From: a virus | Direction: 5' to 3' (one strand) | IMG/VR virus record: IMGVR_UViG_3300035660_000030 | Span: 1-41,782 of that record | DNA length: 41,782 nt | Shown here: in pieces, positions 30,223-38,333 of the stretch | How positions within the stretch are numbered: position 1 is the first letter of the stretch | Layout of the letters: each line of letters starts with the position of its first letter | Translations under genes and position numbers: made by a program | The notes under the pieces: generated by a model | Database searches by the model: none | What the model was told of the DNA's origin: nothing | What the model saw: the letters and a program-made list of their open reading frames with translations, nothing else

Positions 30223-30311
30223 GTGAAATTAAGGAAGGTTGGGGCTTTCCGTCAAGAAGCAACAAGGCACATTTCCTCTTGAGAAAGAGGGTGAGACCGT
30301 ATGCGAAGTAG
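30219..30311 (+). pseudogene. Remnant of GWGFP/KAHYF small zinc gene, frameshifted
   Basis: The 30-residue ORF MSEIKEGWGFPSRSNKAHFLL... matches the start of a small family that I recall as GWGFPxxSxKAHYF...SLC. The expected continuation (LEKEGETVCE) is found in the overlapping frame that runs into the transposase. A one-base slip near 30280 separates the halves. The gene is therefore probably broken, or fused by frameshift to the transposase N-terminus. Confidence 0.5.
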
Positions 30312-31207
30312 AATCACCAGTTTCGGTTTGCAAGTTCTGTGGCTCAGACAACATAGTTAAGAGAGGATTCCGAAACACTCAGAACGGAAAGGTTCAACGG
30401 TTCTTCTGCAATGACTGTAAGAGAAAATTCATTGTTGACGAAGGGTTTGAGAGAATGAAGGCCACTCCTGAAACCGTGACAGTAGCACTAGACCTATATT
30501 TCAAGGGAATAAGCATGAGAGCAATAGTTGACCACATAAAGCAGTTTTACGGAGTAGAGGTTAGCCATGTGGCGATTTACAAGTGGATAAGAAAGTACGT
30601 TGCAATGATGAAGAAATACTGTGACCAGCTAGTTCCGAAAGTAAGCGGAATATGGCACACAGACGAGATGGCATTGAACATACGCAACTTGGACAACCAT
30701 GAGAATCTGAGATGGGCTTGGAACGTGATAGACAACCAAAGCCGATATTGGTTAGCTACTCAGATAACCGAGAAACGAGAAATCGCGGATGCTAGAAAGG
30801 TTTTGGCTCAAGCCTCAAGCATCTCGCAAACAAGACCAATGGCCGTAGTGACTGATGGACTAAGAGCGTACCAAGACGCAATAACAAAAGAGTTCTACAC
30901 ACAGAAAGCCCCAAAAACACAGCATGTCAGAATCCCCAACATACGAGATAGATCAAATAACAACATGGTTGAAAGGTTGCATGGAACGATTAGACAGAGA
31001 AACAAGGTTATGCGAGGGCTAGATGATGAAGCGACAGCACAGACAATGATGGATGGTCTGAGAATCTACTACAATTTCATAAGACCGCACACAGCACTAA
31101 ACGGAAAAACGCCTGCACAAAAGGCGAATATCGAATCTGATGAAGCAAAGTGGATGTCTCTAATCAAGAAGGCAAGTGAACATCAGAGGTTTGAGACAAG
31201 TTCTTAA
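30239..31207 (+). mobile_element. tnp: DDE transposase with N-terminal zinc ribbon (IS6/IS240-like)
   Basis: A 322-residue protein: zinc ribbon (CKFCGSDNIVKRG...FFCNDCKRKF), helix-turn-helix (MRAIVDHIKQFYGVEVSHVAIYKWIRKY), then the DDE catalytic core with D in WHTDEM, D in VVTDGLRAY and E in NNMVERLHGTIRQRNKVMRG, ending YYNFIRPHTAL. All three acidic residues are present, so it may be active. The only available start is TTG 30239, inside the broken small gene. I did not find convincing terminal inverted repeats. It borders the defence segment downstream. Confidence 0.8.
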
Positions 31208-31216
31208 GGCGTAATA

Positions 31217-31246
31217 GGGCTCTTAATCAAGTATGGCTAAGAGCCC
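31217..31246 (+). promoter_or_regulatory. Hairpin over the methyltransferase start codon
   Basis: GGGCTCTTA (31217-31225) and TAAGAGCCC (31238-31246) are perfect complements with a 12-base loop that contains the ATG (31233). In DNA it may be an operator; in RNA it would hide the start. Either suits autoregulated expression of a DNA methyltransferase. Confidence 0.6.
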
Positions 31247-32822
31247 CTTCGAGTCTAACGTACTCTATTATGGAGATAATCTTGAGGTTCTCAGAAAACA
31301 CTTTCCAAATGAATGCGTCGATCTGATTTATCTAGACCCGCCTTTCAATAGCAAGGCAGACTATAACATTCTTTTCAAAGAATCAAGTGGCGAGGAATCA
31401 GCAGCTCAGATTCAAGCCTTTAGCGATTTTTGGCATTGGGACAAAACAGCAGAGAAAACTTATCTGGAAATACAAGAAGACCCGAATCTTGTAGAGATGA
31501 TTCAGTTTCTCAAGGCCCATCTGGGTAGAAATGACATGATGGCCTATCTTGTAATGATGACGATAAGACTTAGAGAACTCCACAGAGTTTTGAAGCACAC
31601 TGGCTCGCTTTATCTTCATTGTGACCCAACAGCAAGCCACTACTTGAAAATAATCTTGGACAAGATTTTTGGTTCAAAGAACTTTAGAAACGAAATAGTC
31701 TGGCAACGGTTTACTTTTCATGCAGATGCTCATAGATTTGGAAGAGTTCATGATGTACTGTTATTCTACACAAAAACAGATGATCATATTTGGAATACAC
31801 AATTCTCCATTTTTAAGGATTCCTACATTAAAAGTCATTTCACACACTCAGATAAAGATGGTCGAAAATACCAACTTGATAACCCAGTGGCACGTGGACA
31901 AGGACCACCAAGATACTTCAATGGAAGACTACTCGAACCACCACTCGGAACGCATTGGCGATGGTCTCAAGAAAACATTGACCGCTTAATAAAAGAAGGG
32001 GTCATTGTTTTCACTCGGACAGAAAGACCACGTGTAAAGCGCTATCTCGATGAAGCAAGAGGGCACGCCGCTCATTCTGTATGGACTGACATTCCGCCTA
32101 TTAACTCAATGGCAAAAGAAAGAGTAGGTTTTGAAACACAGAAACCAATGAAATTACTTGAACGTATTATCGTCGCTAGTAGTAATGAGGGCGATCTAGT
32201 TCTTGACCCTTTTTGTGGTTGTGGAACAACCATCATTGCAGCTCAAGGATTGAAGGAAAAGAGAAGATGGATAGGAATAGACATTACTCACCTGGCTATT
32301 TCGCTGATAAGGTCACGACTCAAAGAAATCCACGTTTTAGCTAACAAAGATTACAAAATTGTCGGTGAACCTGCTGATCTTGCTAGTGCGGTTGAATTAA
32401 TGAAGGTTGACCCAACAGGATACCAGTTTCAGTGGTGGGCTCTTTCATTGATAGATGCTAAACCTGCGGGGCAATCTGCTACAAGTCCACAGGGAAAGAA
32501 AGGTGCAGACAGAGGTGTTGACGGATGGTTAACTTTCAAAGAAAGCGATAGTCTGGATTTAAAGAGAATAGTTGTTCAAGTCAAAGGCGGTCATGTCGGG
32601 GCTCAGACTATTAGAGACTTGCTCGGAACAGTGGAATCAACGAAATCCGCAATGGGCATACTCATAACCCTGAACGAGTCTACAGAACAAATGAGGCAAG
32701 CAGCGATGGAAGCAGAATACTACGAATCACCTACATGGGGTCAAAAATACCCAAAAATCCAAATCTTAATCATTCCAGAACTGCTAAAGGGTTCTAAACC
32801 AATTCTGCCACATACACATTGA
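31233..32822 (+). CDS. DNA methyltransferase fused to Mrr-like restriction domain
   Basis: A 529-residue protein. Residues 1-390 form an amino-methyltransferase (N6-adenine or N4-cytosine): catalytic LDPPFNS (about 34-40) precedes the SAM-binding VLDPFCGCGTT (about 330), giving beta-class order. Residues 400-520 contain GADRGVDGWLTF...IVVQVKGGHVG, the D...QxK core of Mrr-type PD-(D/E)XK nucleases. It could be a self-contained restriction-modification enzyme, protecting the virus DNA and attacking rivals. A-rich codon use and lower GC than the structural genes suggest recent arrival. Confidence 0.85.
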   Translation: MAKSPFESNVLYYGDNLEVLRKHFPNECVDLIYLDPPFNSKADYNILFKESSGEESAAQIQAFSDFWHWDKTAEKTYLEIQEDPNLVEMIQFLKAHLGRNDMMAYLVMMTIRLRELHRVLKHTGSLYLHCDPTASHYLKIILDKIFGSKNFRNEIVWQRFTFHADAHRFGRVHDVLLFYTKTDDHIWNTQFSIFKDSYIKSHFTHSDKDGRKYQLDNPVARGQGPPRYFNGRLLEPPLGTHWRWSQENIDRLIKEGVIVFTRTERPRVKRYLDEARGHAAHSVWTDIPPINSMAKERVGFETQKPMKLLERIIVASSNEGDLVLDPFCGCGTTIIAAQGLKEKRRWIGIDITHLAISLIRSRLKEIHVLANKDYKIVGEPADLASAVELMKVDPTGYQFQWWALSLIDAKPAGQSATSPQGKKGADRGVDGWLTFKESDSLDLKRIVVQVKGGHVGAQTIRDLLGTVESTKSAMGILITLNESTEQMRQAAMEAEYYESPTWGQKYPKIQILIIPELLKGSKPILPHTH

Positions 32823-32922
32823 AAAGCTGTACGTACGCATTGAGTACTAGTCCAAAAAGCTTAAGCTGTCATGCGTCCATATGTTATATGACACTTGTAA
32901 AATAATCTTCAAATAGTCGTAT
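32823..32922 (+). promoter_or_regulatory. Promoter and palindromes before the YwgA/HicBA genes
   Basis: The gap contains a GTACGTAC palindrome (about 32830), a perfect AGCTTAAGCT palindrome (32857-32866), and an inverted pair GTCAT...ATGAC (32868-32872, 32888-32892). A TAAAATAA TATA-like element follows about 25 bases before ATG 32923. This is consistent with a leaderless, repressible transcript. Confidence 0.45.
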
Positions 32923-33468
32923 ATGTACTGTATGAATCCAAAATGGAATGTAGCGGATGAAAAAAGAATGAGTGCAAGTGACAAGGAAAAGATGCTGGCA
33001 CTCGGAGGCATACTGCGCAGAATAGGAAACTTTGGGTCATCATGTTTTCCTTCTTCCTTTGACATGCATTTGACTTTACAGAAGACTGTCTACCTGATGC
33101 AAGCTTTCGGTTTGTATATAGGTTTCGACTTTTCATGGTATCTTAGGGGACCGTATTCTCCAATGTTGGCTCATCTTGGGTATGAAATCGCCAAAATGGA
33201 AAATTCAGTGCCCTTGGCGAAATTCTCCAATCCAGAGTCGGAAAAAAGGTTTGAAGAATTTCTGGAGTTTTTGGGTCCAGAAAAAGACAATGTTGAATGG
33301 CTTGAAATTCTCGCCTCGATTCATATGCAAAAGAAATTGCATCCTTGGAAACACAAGAGCGATATTTTGGAGATTGTTGTTCACAAACAATCTTACTTTA
33401 CTATTGAAGAATGCAGAGAAGCATGGATCTATCTGGCACGACATGGTTTGATAGGAGACGAGGAATAG
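32923..33468 (+). CDS. YwgA-like / DUF4065-type protein
   Basis: A 181-residue protein: LQKTVYLMQAFGLYIGFDFSWYLRGPYSPMLAHLGYEI strongly resembles the conserved core of YwgA-like or Panacea-type proteins (K-x-x-YL-x-Q, Y-F-x-WY-x-GPYS). These often accompany toxin-antitoxin or restriction genes. It directly precedes HicBA and may act as an antitoxin chaperone or regulator. The real start may be a later methionine. Confidence 0.65.
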   Translation: MYCMNPKWNVADEKRMSASDKEKMLALGGILRRIGNFGSSCFPSSFDMHLTLQKTVYLMQAFGLYIGFDFSWYLRGPYSPMLAHLGYEIAKMENSVPLAKFSNPESEKRFEEFLEFLGPEKDNVEWLEILASIHMQKKLHPWKHKSDILEIVVHKQSYFTIEECREAWIYLARHGLIGDEE

Positions 33469-33469
33469 C

Positions 33470-33904
33470 TTGAAAAAAGAATTGGTATTATTGGAAAGAG
33501 GAAAACCCACATTTCAAGGAGACATCACCAAAATTGCTACTGAGATTCAAACTGATAAAATGGGTCTCTTTCATGTACTCTATGACTTTCTCCAGTTTTG
33601 TCAATCCAAGAAAAGGCGAAATGCAAGTGTTTCAATAGTTTTTGAAGACATTTTTAAGAATATGAAGATGGAACGCATTCAACCAATACCTGAAATTGTG
33701 CAAATCCTAGGAACTCCAAAGACTGTACACACAGTATGTGGTTATAACGCGTTTTTCTTTGAAGAGGAGGAAGGTTTCACAGTAGTTTGTCCCGAATTGC
33801 CTGGGTGTCTGACTCAGGGAAATACTGAAGAAGAAGCAAAGCATAATGCAGAAGAGGCTATTGCCGCATATTTAGAATGTTCTGCCAAGGTTCAAAGAAA
33901 GTGA
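33470..33904 (+). CDS. hicB: HicB antitoxin with N-terminal extension
   Basis: A 144-residue protein. Residues 90-135 (NAFFFEEEEGFTVVCPELPGCLTQGNTEEEAKHNAEEAIAAYLE) are the HicB fold: partly RNase H-like, with the P-E-L-P-G-C turn and the following helix. The first 65 residues are extra and unrecognised. An internal ATG at about 33664 would give a standard 80-residue HicB. It neutralises HicA and normally represses the operon. TTG start 1 bp after the previous stop. Confidence 0.8.
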   Translation: MKKELVLLERGKPTFQGDITKIATEIQTDKMGLFHVLYDFLQFCQSKKRRNASVSIVFEDIFKNMKMERIQPIPEIVQILGTPKTVHTVCGYNAFFFEEEEGFTVVCPELPGCLTQGNTEEEAKHNAEEAIAAYLECSAKVQRK

Positions 33905-33919
33905 ACTTCCAGTGATTTA

Positions 33920-34153
33920 ATGTCTAAGCTTCCGACGAATTGCCATTGGAAAGACTTAGTTAAAGTGCTGGAGAAATTCGGTTTCAAGTTTTTCAATATC
34001 AGAGGTAGTCACTATGTCATGGCAAAGACAGATTGTAGACCTCCAAAAATAATAACGGTTATTATGCAGAACCCCCTAAAAGTGGGTAATCTGCAAAGCA
34101 CATTGGTCGAAGCAGAAATATCTCGCGAAGACTTTTTCAAATACTACAAATAG
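33920..34153 (+). CDS. hicA: HicA toxin
   Basis: A 77-residue mRNA interferase of the double-stranded RNA-binding fold. LVKVLEKFGFKFFNIRGSHYVMAK contains the GSH catalytic histidine, and the tail (VIMQNPLKVGNLQSTLVEAEISREDF) has the usual HicA form. Here the antitoxin precedes the toxin, a known arrangement. Together they would stabilise the element or act against competitor infection. Confidence 0.85.
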   Translation: MSKLPTNCHWKDLVKVLEKFGFKFFNIRGSHYVMAKTDCRPPKIITVIMQNPLKVGNLQSTLVEAEISREDFFKYYK

Positions 34154-34240
34154 TAGTATAAGCCCCTCTGGTTAACAGACCTCCCCAAAAACTGCTTAAG
34201 ACCCTAAGAGTTAACAGAACCGTGGGTTCCTAAGTCTGAG

Positions 34241-34438
34241 GTGCTGAGATTGCAAGAACAGTTACGACAAATAATAGAAGCTTTTCCTAAACCTTCCCAC
34301 GGAATTGACGTTCAACATCCTTTAACTTTCAACGGTTTAATGAAAGAAGTCGAAGACATTGAGGAGTGGCTTGAGGGGTTGAGAGAGGTTTTTGGTGCGG
34401 GTTCAGGCGAGAAGAAGGAAGAGGTTTTGGACAAATGA
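34241..34438 (+). CDS. Small acidic hypothetical protein
   Basis: A 65-residue helical protein (LQEQLRQIIEAFPKPSHGIDVQHPLTFNGLMKEVEDIEEWLEGL...). The start is GTG 34241, or TTG 34250 with GAGGTG upstream. Its ATGA overlap with the next gene supports expression. The 87 bp before it hold short GTTAACAG repeats (34172, 34211). Confidence 0.5.
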   Translation: MLRLQEQLRQIIEAFPKPSHGIDVQHPLTFNGLMKEVEDIEEWLEGLREVFGAGSGEKKEEVLDK

Positions 34439-34578
34439 AAACAGATGAAGAATTAATGAAACTGATAGAAGAATGCCTCCAAATAGGATGCGAGAGATTA
34501 TGGGATAAACTTACTCCTAAAGAACGAAAGAAAGTTTTCTCTGAATTGGTGCGTGAATGGATTGAAAGTAACTACTGA
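34435..34578 (+). CDS. Small hypothetical protein
   Basis: A 47-residue protein: MKTDEELMKLIEECLQIGCERLWDKLTPKERKKVFSEL..., two helices, no metal motif. Starts in ATGA. The 140 bp after it contain only weak short ORFs. Confidence 0.5.
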   Translation: MKTDEELMKLIEECLQIGCERLWDKLTPKERKKVFSELVREWIESNY

Positions 34579-34731
34579 GCTTTTCAGTGAAGCCTTTTCC
34601 AGCAATGGGCAAAAGGGTTCTGAGAAGAAGGGAGGCGACAAACCATAACTTCAAAATGGATGTTAGAACCCATTGATAGAGAAGGCAAATGAGAAGCTGA
34701 AAACGCTTCCACAAGGGAGGTGAAAAATAAA

Positions 34732-34968
34732 TTGACGTTGAAAGAGGATTTCCAATTAATAAGGGATAGAATGCGGATGCACGTCATTCTATTGAACGCA
34801 GAAATCAGTGAACGACAGAACACCATAAGATACATGGAAGCTAGTATACGGATACTCGAGACAGAAGAGAAGTTGCTCTCAGTAACCGAGGGAAAACTAA
34901 GGAAACTTGACGAGCTTGAGCGGTTGGATGCGCCCTTGCCACAGGAAAACAAACTGAAGCGGAGGTGA
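34732..34968 (+). CDS. Coiled-coil protein
   Basis: A 78-residue protein, one continuous helix (LKEDFQLIRDRMRMHVILLNAEISERQNTI...). GGGAGGTG lies 9 bases before TTG 34732, which I prefer to the GTG inside the ribosome site. It is followed closely by a membrane protein gene. Confidence 0.55.
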   Translation: MTLKEDFQLIRDRMRMHVILLNAEISERQNTIRYMEASIRILETEEKLLSVTEGKLRKLDELERLDAPLPQENKLKRR

Positions 34969-34972
34969 TAAG

Positions 34973-35170
34973 ATGAGGTGGAAAACGGGGACATGCTTGA
35001 TTCTCGCGGTCGCCGCTGCACTCTTTACTGTAGTATCTTTTCCTCTATTCACGTATTGTTTCGCTGATGTTACTTCGCTGAACATGGGTTATGTCTCAGG
35101 TCTTCTTCTCGGCTTCTGCGACTGCGCACTGTGGACAACGTTGATTGCTTGCGTGATGGGCGAGGATTAG
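34973..35170 (+). CDS. Two-span membrane protein
   Basis: A 65-residue protein with two hydrophobic helices (CLILAVAAALFTVVSFPLFTYCF and YVSGLLLGFCDCALWTTLIACVM). The ribosome site GGAGGTGAT matches the 16S tail perfectly, at 3 bases from the ATG. Holin-like size; last gene of the rightward block. Confidence 0.65.
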   Translation: MRWKTGTCLILAVAAALFTVVSFPLFTYCFADVTSLNMGYVSGLLLGFCDCALWTTLIACVMGED

Positions 35171-35178
35171 ACAGAAGA

Positions 35179-35218
35179 ATGGTGACGACTGTATGGGGCA
35201 TGGTCACGACTGAGGGGC
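35179..35218 (+). repeat. Imperfect tandem repeat of about 20 bp
   Basis: ATGGTGACGACTGTATGGGG and ATGGTCACGACTGAGGGG lie head to tail in the gap between the convergent rightward and leftward blocks. Function unknown. Confidence 0.45.
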
Positions 35219-35227
35219 ATTTGAATG

Positions 35228-35233
35228 AAAAAA
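35228..35233 (-). terminator. Poly-T terminator of the late operon
   Basis: On the minus strand six T residues follow ACC, about 105 bases after the last leftward gene and beyond any reading frame. Suitable for archaeal termination of the late transcript. Confidence 0.4.
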
Positions 35234-35337
35234 GGTAGGGTAACTAGCTCCGAAAGGGGTACTCACAAAATTAGTCCTGCGTCACGGCGGAGGATTGTAG
35301 TCATGCTTGTACACGGGTGCGTCTAAGTAGTTGAAGC

Positions 35338-35694
35338 CTATGAGTACGCCTTAACTAACACGGTTTGTTCAATGTCTATGTTCCCCGCTTTCAGTGACCC
35401 CCTATCTCGGTCTTGGAAGTCTGGGTTAGTCGCCTTCATTATAACGGAGTACAGGTCATTGGGACCCAATGGGTAACTGTTGGATAGGTCATCGGTCAAC
35501 GTGACGTCCATGACTGCACCCTTAACAGTGACTTGAGGTTTAAGCTCCGTGATCCTCAGATCCCCGTCAATTCTGAAGCCGCCCGCGATTTTGCCTGCGT
35601 GAATGTGAAATTGATATTGAAACAAAGATGGCAAACTATTCATGTCCACAATATGACCTACGAAAAGAGGGTTCTTTGGGTTCCAAGGAGACAC
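35338..35694 (-). CDS. Orphan C-terminal fragment of a tail hub paralogue
   Basis: A 118-residue ORF that aligns with the last 115 residues of the hub at 36124-37962. Shared points are FHIHAGK / VHIHAKK, ITELKPQVTVKGA / VTQLTHNISAKGA, and the ending PDFQDRDRGSLKAGNIDIEQ / PEWQDRQASSIKGAILALDI. DNA identity is low, so it is an old or foreign copy. It starts at GTG with no upstream part of the hub. It may be a separate small protein, an alternative C-terminus or a relic. Confidence 0.6.
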   Translation of the reverse strand: MSPWNPKNPLFVGHIVDMNSLPSLFQYQFHIHAGKIAGGFRIDGDLRITELKPQVTVKGAVMDVTLTDDLSNSYPLGPNDLYSVIMKATNPDFQDRDRGSLKAGNIDIEQTVLVKAYS

Positions 35695-35701
35695 GCTAGA
35701 A

Positions 35702-36049
35702 ATGAGTGTTAAAGTTGGGAAGACTCACTTAACCAAAGAAGAAATTGATGAATTTGAGAGACTACAACACTTGCCCAAGAAACGTTTTGAAGGAGACGAA
35801 ACAATGAAAAAGCCAGAGAGCCTCCAAACAATGTTCCGCCGCTTGGAGCTTCAGGACATGCGGAAGCAGCAGACGCCCCTAGAGAAAGACGACTTTGGAG
35901 TGTGCGGGCACGCCGTCAAGATGGACTCTTTCCTCAGGACCCTACGGCGCTGCGACGTCGACCACATAGTCTGCGAGCACTATAATAGTTTTGACTTGGT
36001 GCGTACTTGCTCCACGCTGAGAAGGTTGAATGCCGAAAAACAGGTGTGA
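35702..36049 (+). CDS. Inserted rightward gene inside the tail operon
   Basis: A 115-residue protein, or 81 residues from the internal ATG at 35804, which has the ribosome site GAAGGAGACGAAACA. It is basic, with GVCGHAVKMD and VDHIVCEH cysteines/histidines that might bind metal. It lies in opposite orientation between the hub and its orphan fragment, so it is probably a late insertion. Not recognised. Confidence 0.5.
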   Translation: MSVKVGKTHLTKEEIDEFERLQHLPKKRFEGDETMKKPESLQTMFRRLELQDMRKQQTPLEKDDFGVCGHAVKMDSFLRTLRRCDVDHIVCEHYNSFDLVRTCSTLRRLNAEKQV

Positions 36050-36123
36050 TGGGGACGAGTGGCATCTTTTGCGTCCCAAACCTAGCCTAAGTGGCTTAGA
36101 AACAGTGCCTCGTAAAAGTGCGT

Positions 36124-37962
36124 CTAGTAACTGTGTTCTAGGATCGGTATGTCAAGTGCCAAGATAGCGCCCTTAATGCTACTGGCCTGTCGGTCCTGCC
36201 ACTCGGGGCGCACAAGACTCAGAACCGTGTTGATGTCGTTTGTCGCAGTCCGCGCGAGAGCATTGGTGACGTCGCTGGTTACAGTCCAACTTGTCGTAGC
36301 TCCCTTGGCACTGATGTTATGGGTTAACTGCGTTACCCTGAAGTGCGTGGCTTCATTTATCGCAAACGAACCGTCGCTTTTCTTCTTCGCGTGAATGTGA
36401 ACCAGTTGACCCGGCATAAGGTCGGGGGCGATAGGAGTTACGAACGTGCCGATTATAGGCGTACTCTGGCACCTGAGCAGTTCAGCGTAAGCGAGACGTG
36501 CCAAAGAACCTGTTACGTCGCTGGCTAGGAGACTGTCATCTTTGGCCACGTCATCCGTTATCACCTTCATCTTCAAAGGGTTGGTTGCGGTGTAGGCCGC
36601 GGCTGATCGCGCGCCACGTAGAACCTTGACGCCGCCAAGGTGAAGTCCATCGAGATAGAATTTCTCGCCAATAGCGAAGTACGTGTAGAGATAAATGGCG
36701 ATCCAGTTGATGTGTTCCCAATCAGCGGGGTTGGTTATGGGAGACCACACGAATTTTTTCGTCTCGTCCGTAGTGGCATAGTGCGGACCTACTGGAAGCG
36801 AGAAGTGAAGCCATTTGTCGGCTACCGTGAGCATGTCCGTGATGTTGTAGGCGTAAACGTGAGTTGTGTCTGTTGAAAGGTTGATGGAGACGGCGAGTGC
36901 GGCGGGTGAACCTATGACGTTGATTGCCCCGTAAAAGTTGAGGAATGGCGGAGCGCCAGTTCTGCCCATGATCGTGAAGTCCCAGTCGGCTGCTTTGCCA
37001 GCGGGTGTGTAAGCGAAACCCCATTCTCCAAGAGGAACTGAATAACGATTGCATTGCTGCCCTACTGCGGGGCCGCCGGTGATGTCGGCTGAATCCAAGT
37101 CTATGGTTACGTTCGCGTCTTTACTCCAGTTGTCAGTTATCGTGTTCTCGGTCCAAGCGTCCCCGTTTCCTGGTCTGCGCCACATTCCCCCGTACAGAAT
37201 GTAGTTGGCTTCTTTGCTGAGCACCTCGAACTCGAAGTTTTCAAAGTCCAAACACTCTGTTAGAGTGGTTGGAACCGTGTCTGTCCTCCAGAATGTGGGC
37301 CAATGCGCCAGCGCAGGGGCGGCGTGGGCGCCTACCGTCGTCAGGAGGAAGTTGGCGTCTGGCGCGACTATCCAGTGTGGCCCAGCGGACGCGCCTTTAA
37401 TAGCCTGCAAGTAGTCGCAGATGTCGTTGATTGCCTTCATGTTCCACTTGTATGGGAAGGACACGTACCCTATGTCCCCTGCAATGTCCTCTATGTCTGC
37501 CGTGACCGTGTGCCCGCTGCCAACTGCGGTTCCGAGAATCTTCTCTACCCAGTTGTCTATGATGTCTTCCGTTATGGTCTTCACGGTTTTGTAACCGCAA
37601 TTCGAGTCTTTACCATACTCTTTGCCGCAGACCGTTACGCCTAAAGGATAACCTGCGCCGTCGCATTCTAGGCGCAACATGTTGCCTGCTCTGGATTTGG
37701 CGGGATGGCGTTCTCTTATGATTCCCGCAAAAAGTGTTGTGTACGACCCGTCGGCAACGTCTTTTTCCTTGATTATGATTGCATCGTCGTTCGCGCTTTT
37801 GTTAACATAAACGTCGGCATCCGTGTCAACAAGGAGAACCGTGGCCGTGTCGAAACCGTTTTCTCTTCTGCGGACGGCGGTAGTTGTCGCGTCAACCGTG
37901 TAGTCCACTGCAGAATGCGTGATCTTGACTTGGAGTTGCGGGGTTGTTTGCCATGTTACCAT
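36124..37962 (-). CDS. Tail hub / baseplate protein (gp27/late-control-D-like)
   Basis: A 612-residue protein. The N-terminal region (LQVKITHSAVDYTVDATTTAVRRRENGFDTATVLLVD...LFAGIIRERHP) and the C-terminal one (IIGTFVTPIAPDLMPGQLVHIHAKKK...) have the layout of gp27 / late control D-type hub proteins. A central insert (about 265-440) is a jelly-roll-like carbohydrate-binding type module. It forms the tail tip ring. GAGGT lies 9 bases before the ATG. Its C-terminal domain is duplicated at 35338-35694. Confidence 0.6.
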   Translation of the reverse strand: MVTWQTTPQLQVKITHSAVDYTVDATTTAVRRRENGFDTATVLLVDTDADVYVNKSANDDAIIIKEKDVADGSYTTLFAGIIRERHPAKSRAGNMLRLECDGAGYPLGVTVCGKEYGKDSNCGYKTVKTITEDIIDNWVEKILGTAVGSGHTVTADIEDIAGDIGYVSFPYKWNMKAINDICDYLQAIKGASAGPHWIVAPDANFLLTTVGAHAAPALAHWPTFWRTDTVPTTLTECLDFENFEFEVLSKEANYILYGGMWRRPGNGDAWTENTITDNWSKDANVTIDLDSADITGGPAVGQQCNRYSVPLGEWGFAYTPAGKAADWDFTIMGRTGAPPFLNFYGAINVIGSPAALAVSINLSTDTTHVYAYNITDMLTVADKWLHFSLPVGPHYATTDETKKFVWSPITNPADWEHINWIAIYLYTYFAIGEKFYLDGLHLGGVKVLRGARSAAAYTATNPLKMKVITDDVAKDDSLLASDVTGSLARLAYAELLRCQSTPIIGTFVTPIAPDLMPGQLVHIHAKKKSDGSFAINEATHFRVTQLTHNISAKGATTSWTVTSDVTNALARTATNDINTVLSLVRPEWQDRQASSIKGAILALDIPILEHSY

Positions 37963-37963
37963 T

Positions 37964-38329
37964 TTAGGAACCTCTTATTTCCTGTGGGATAGATTGCATC
38001 GAGATCAGCAAGCCTCCAGCGGTTACCGCCGCGAGTATCCAGCCGTAAGGCGTACTCATCTCCATCATCATTATGGTTGTGTGCAGCATCCTCGCAATCA
38101 ATATCATGCGTTGAAGTACATGAATCGCCCTATCTACTTCAGGAGGCAACCCCATTCTGCCCATGAGACCCGTCACGCGGTAGAAAACGTACTCTAACTC
38201 GCGCACCTCCCCCACAGCATGGACTGATTCCACTCGCAGCGTCTCTGTCTTTATCTGTATCTTGCTGATGAAAAGCTCGATCTCTTGGAGGTTAGAGTAT
38301 AGTTGCTGCACGTCTCCGAGACTACTCAT
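37964..38329 (-). CDS. Short coiled-coil membrane-type protein, candidate mini tape measure
   Basis: A 121-residue protein: a helical first 75 residues with heptads (LYSNLQEIELFISKIQIKTETL), then methionine-rich hydrophobic segments (RMILIARMLHTTIMMMEMS and GWILAAVTAGGLLISM). It sits directly upstream of the hub, where the tape measure gene is usual, and has the same architecture in miniature. The ATG 38329 start is preferred to an upstream TTG. If it is a tape measure, the tail must be very short. Confidence 0.5.
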   Translation of the reverse strand: MSSLGDVQQLYSNLQEIELFISKIQIKTETLRVESVHAVGEVRELEYVFYRVTGLMGRMGLPPEVDRAIHVLQRMILIARMLHTTIMMMEMSTPYGWILAAVTAGGLLISMQSIPQEIRGS

Positions 38330-38333
38330 GTTG

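Noticed and set aside
34589-34678. 29-codon ORF between 34578 and 34732
   Set aside because: Weak GTG start, no overlap with neighbours and no motif.
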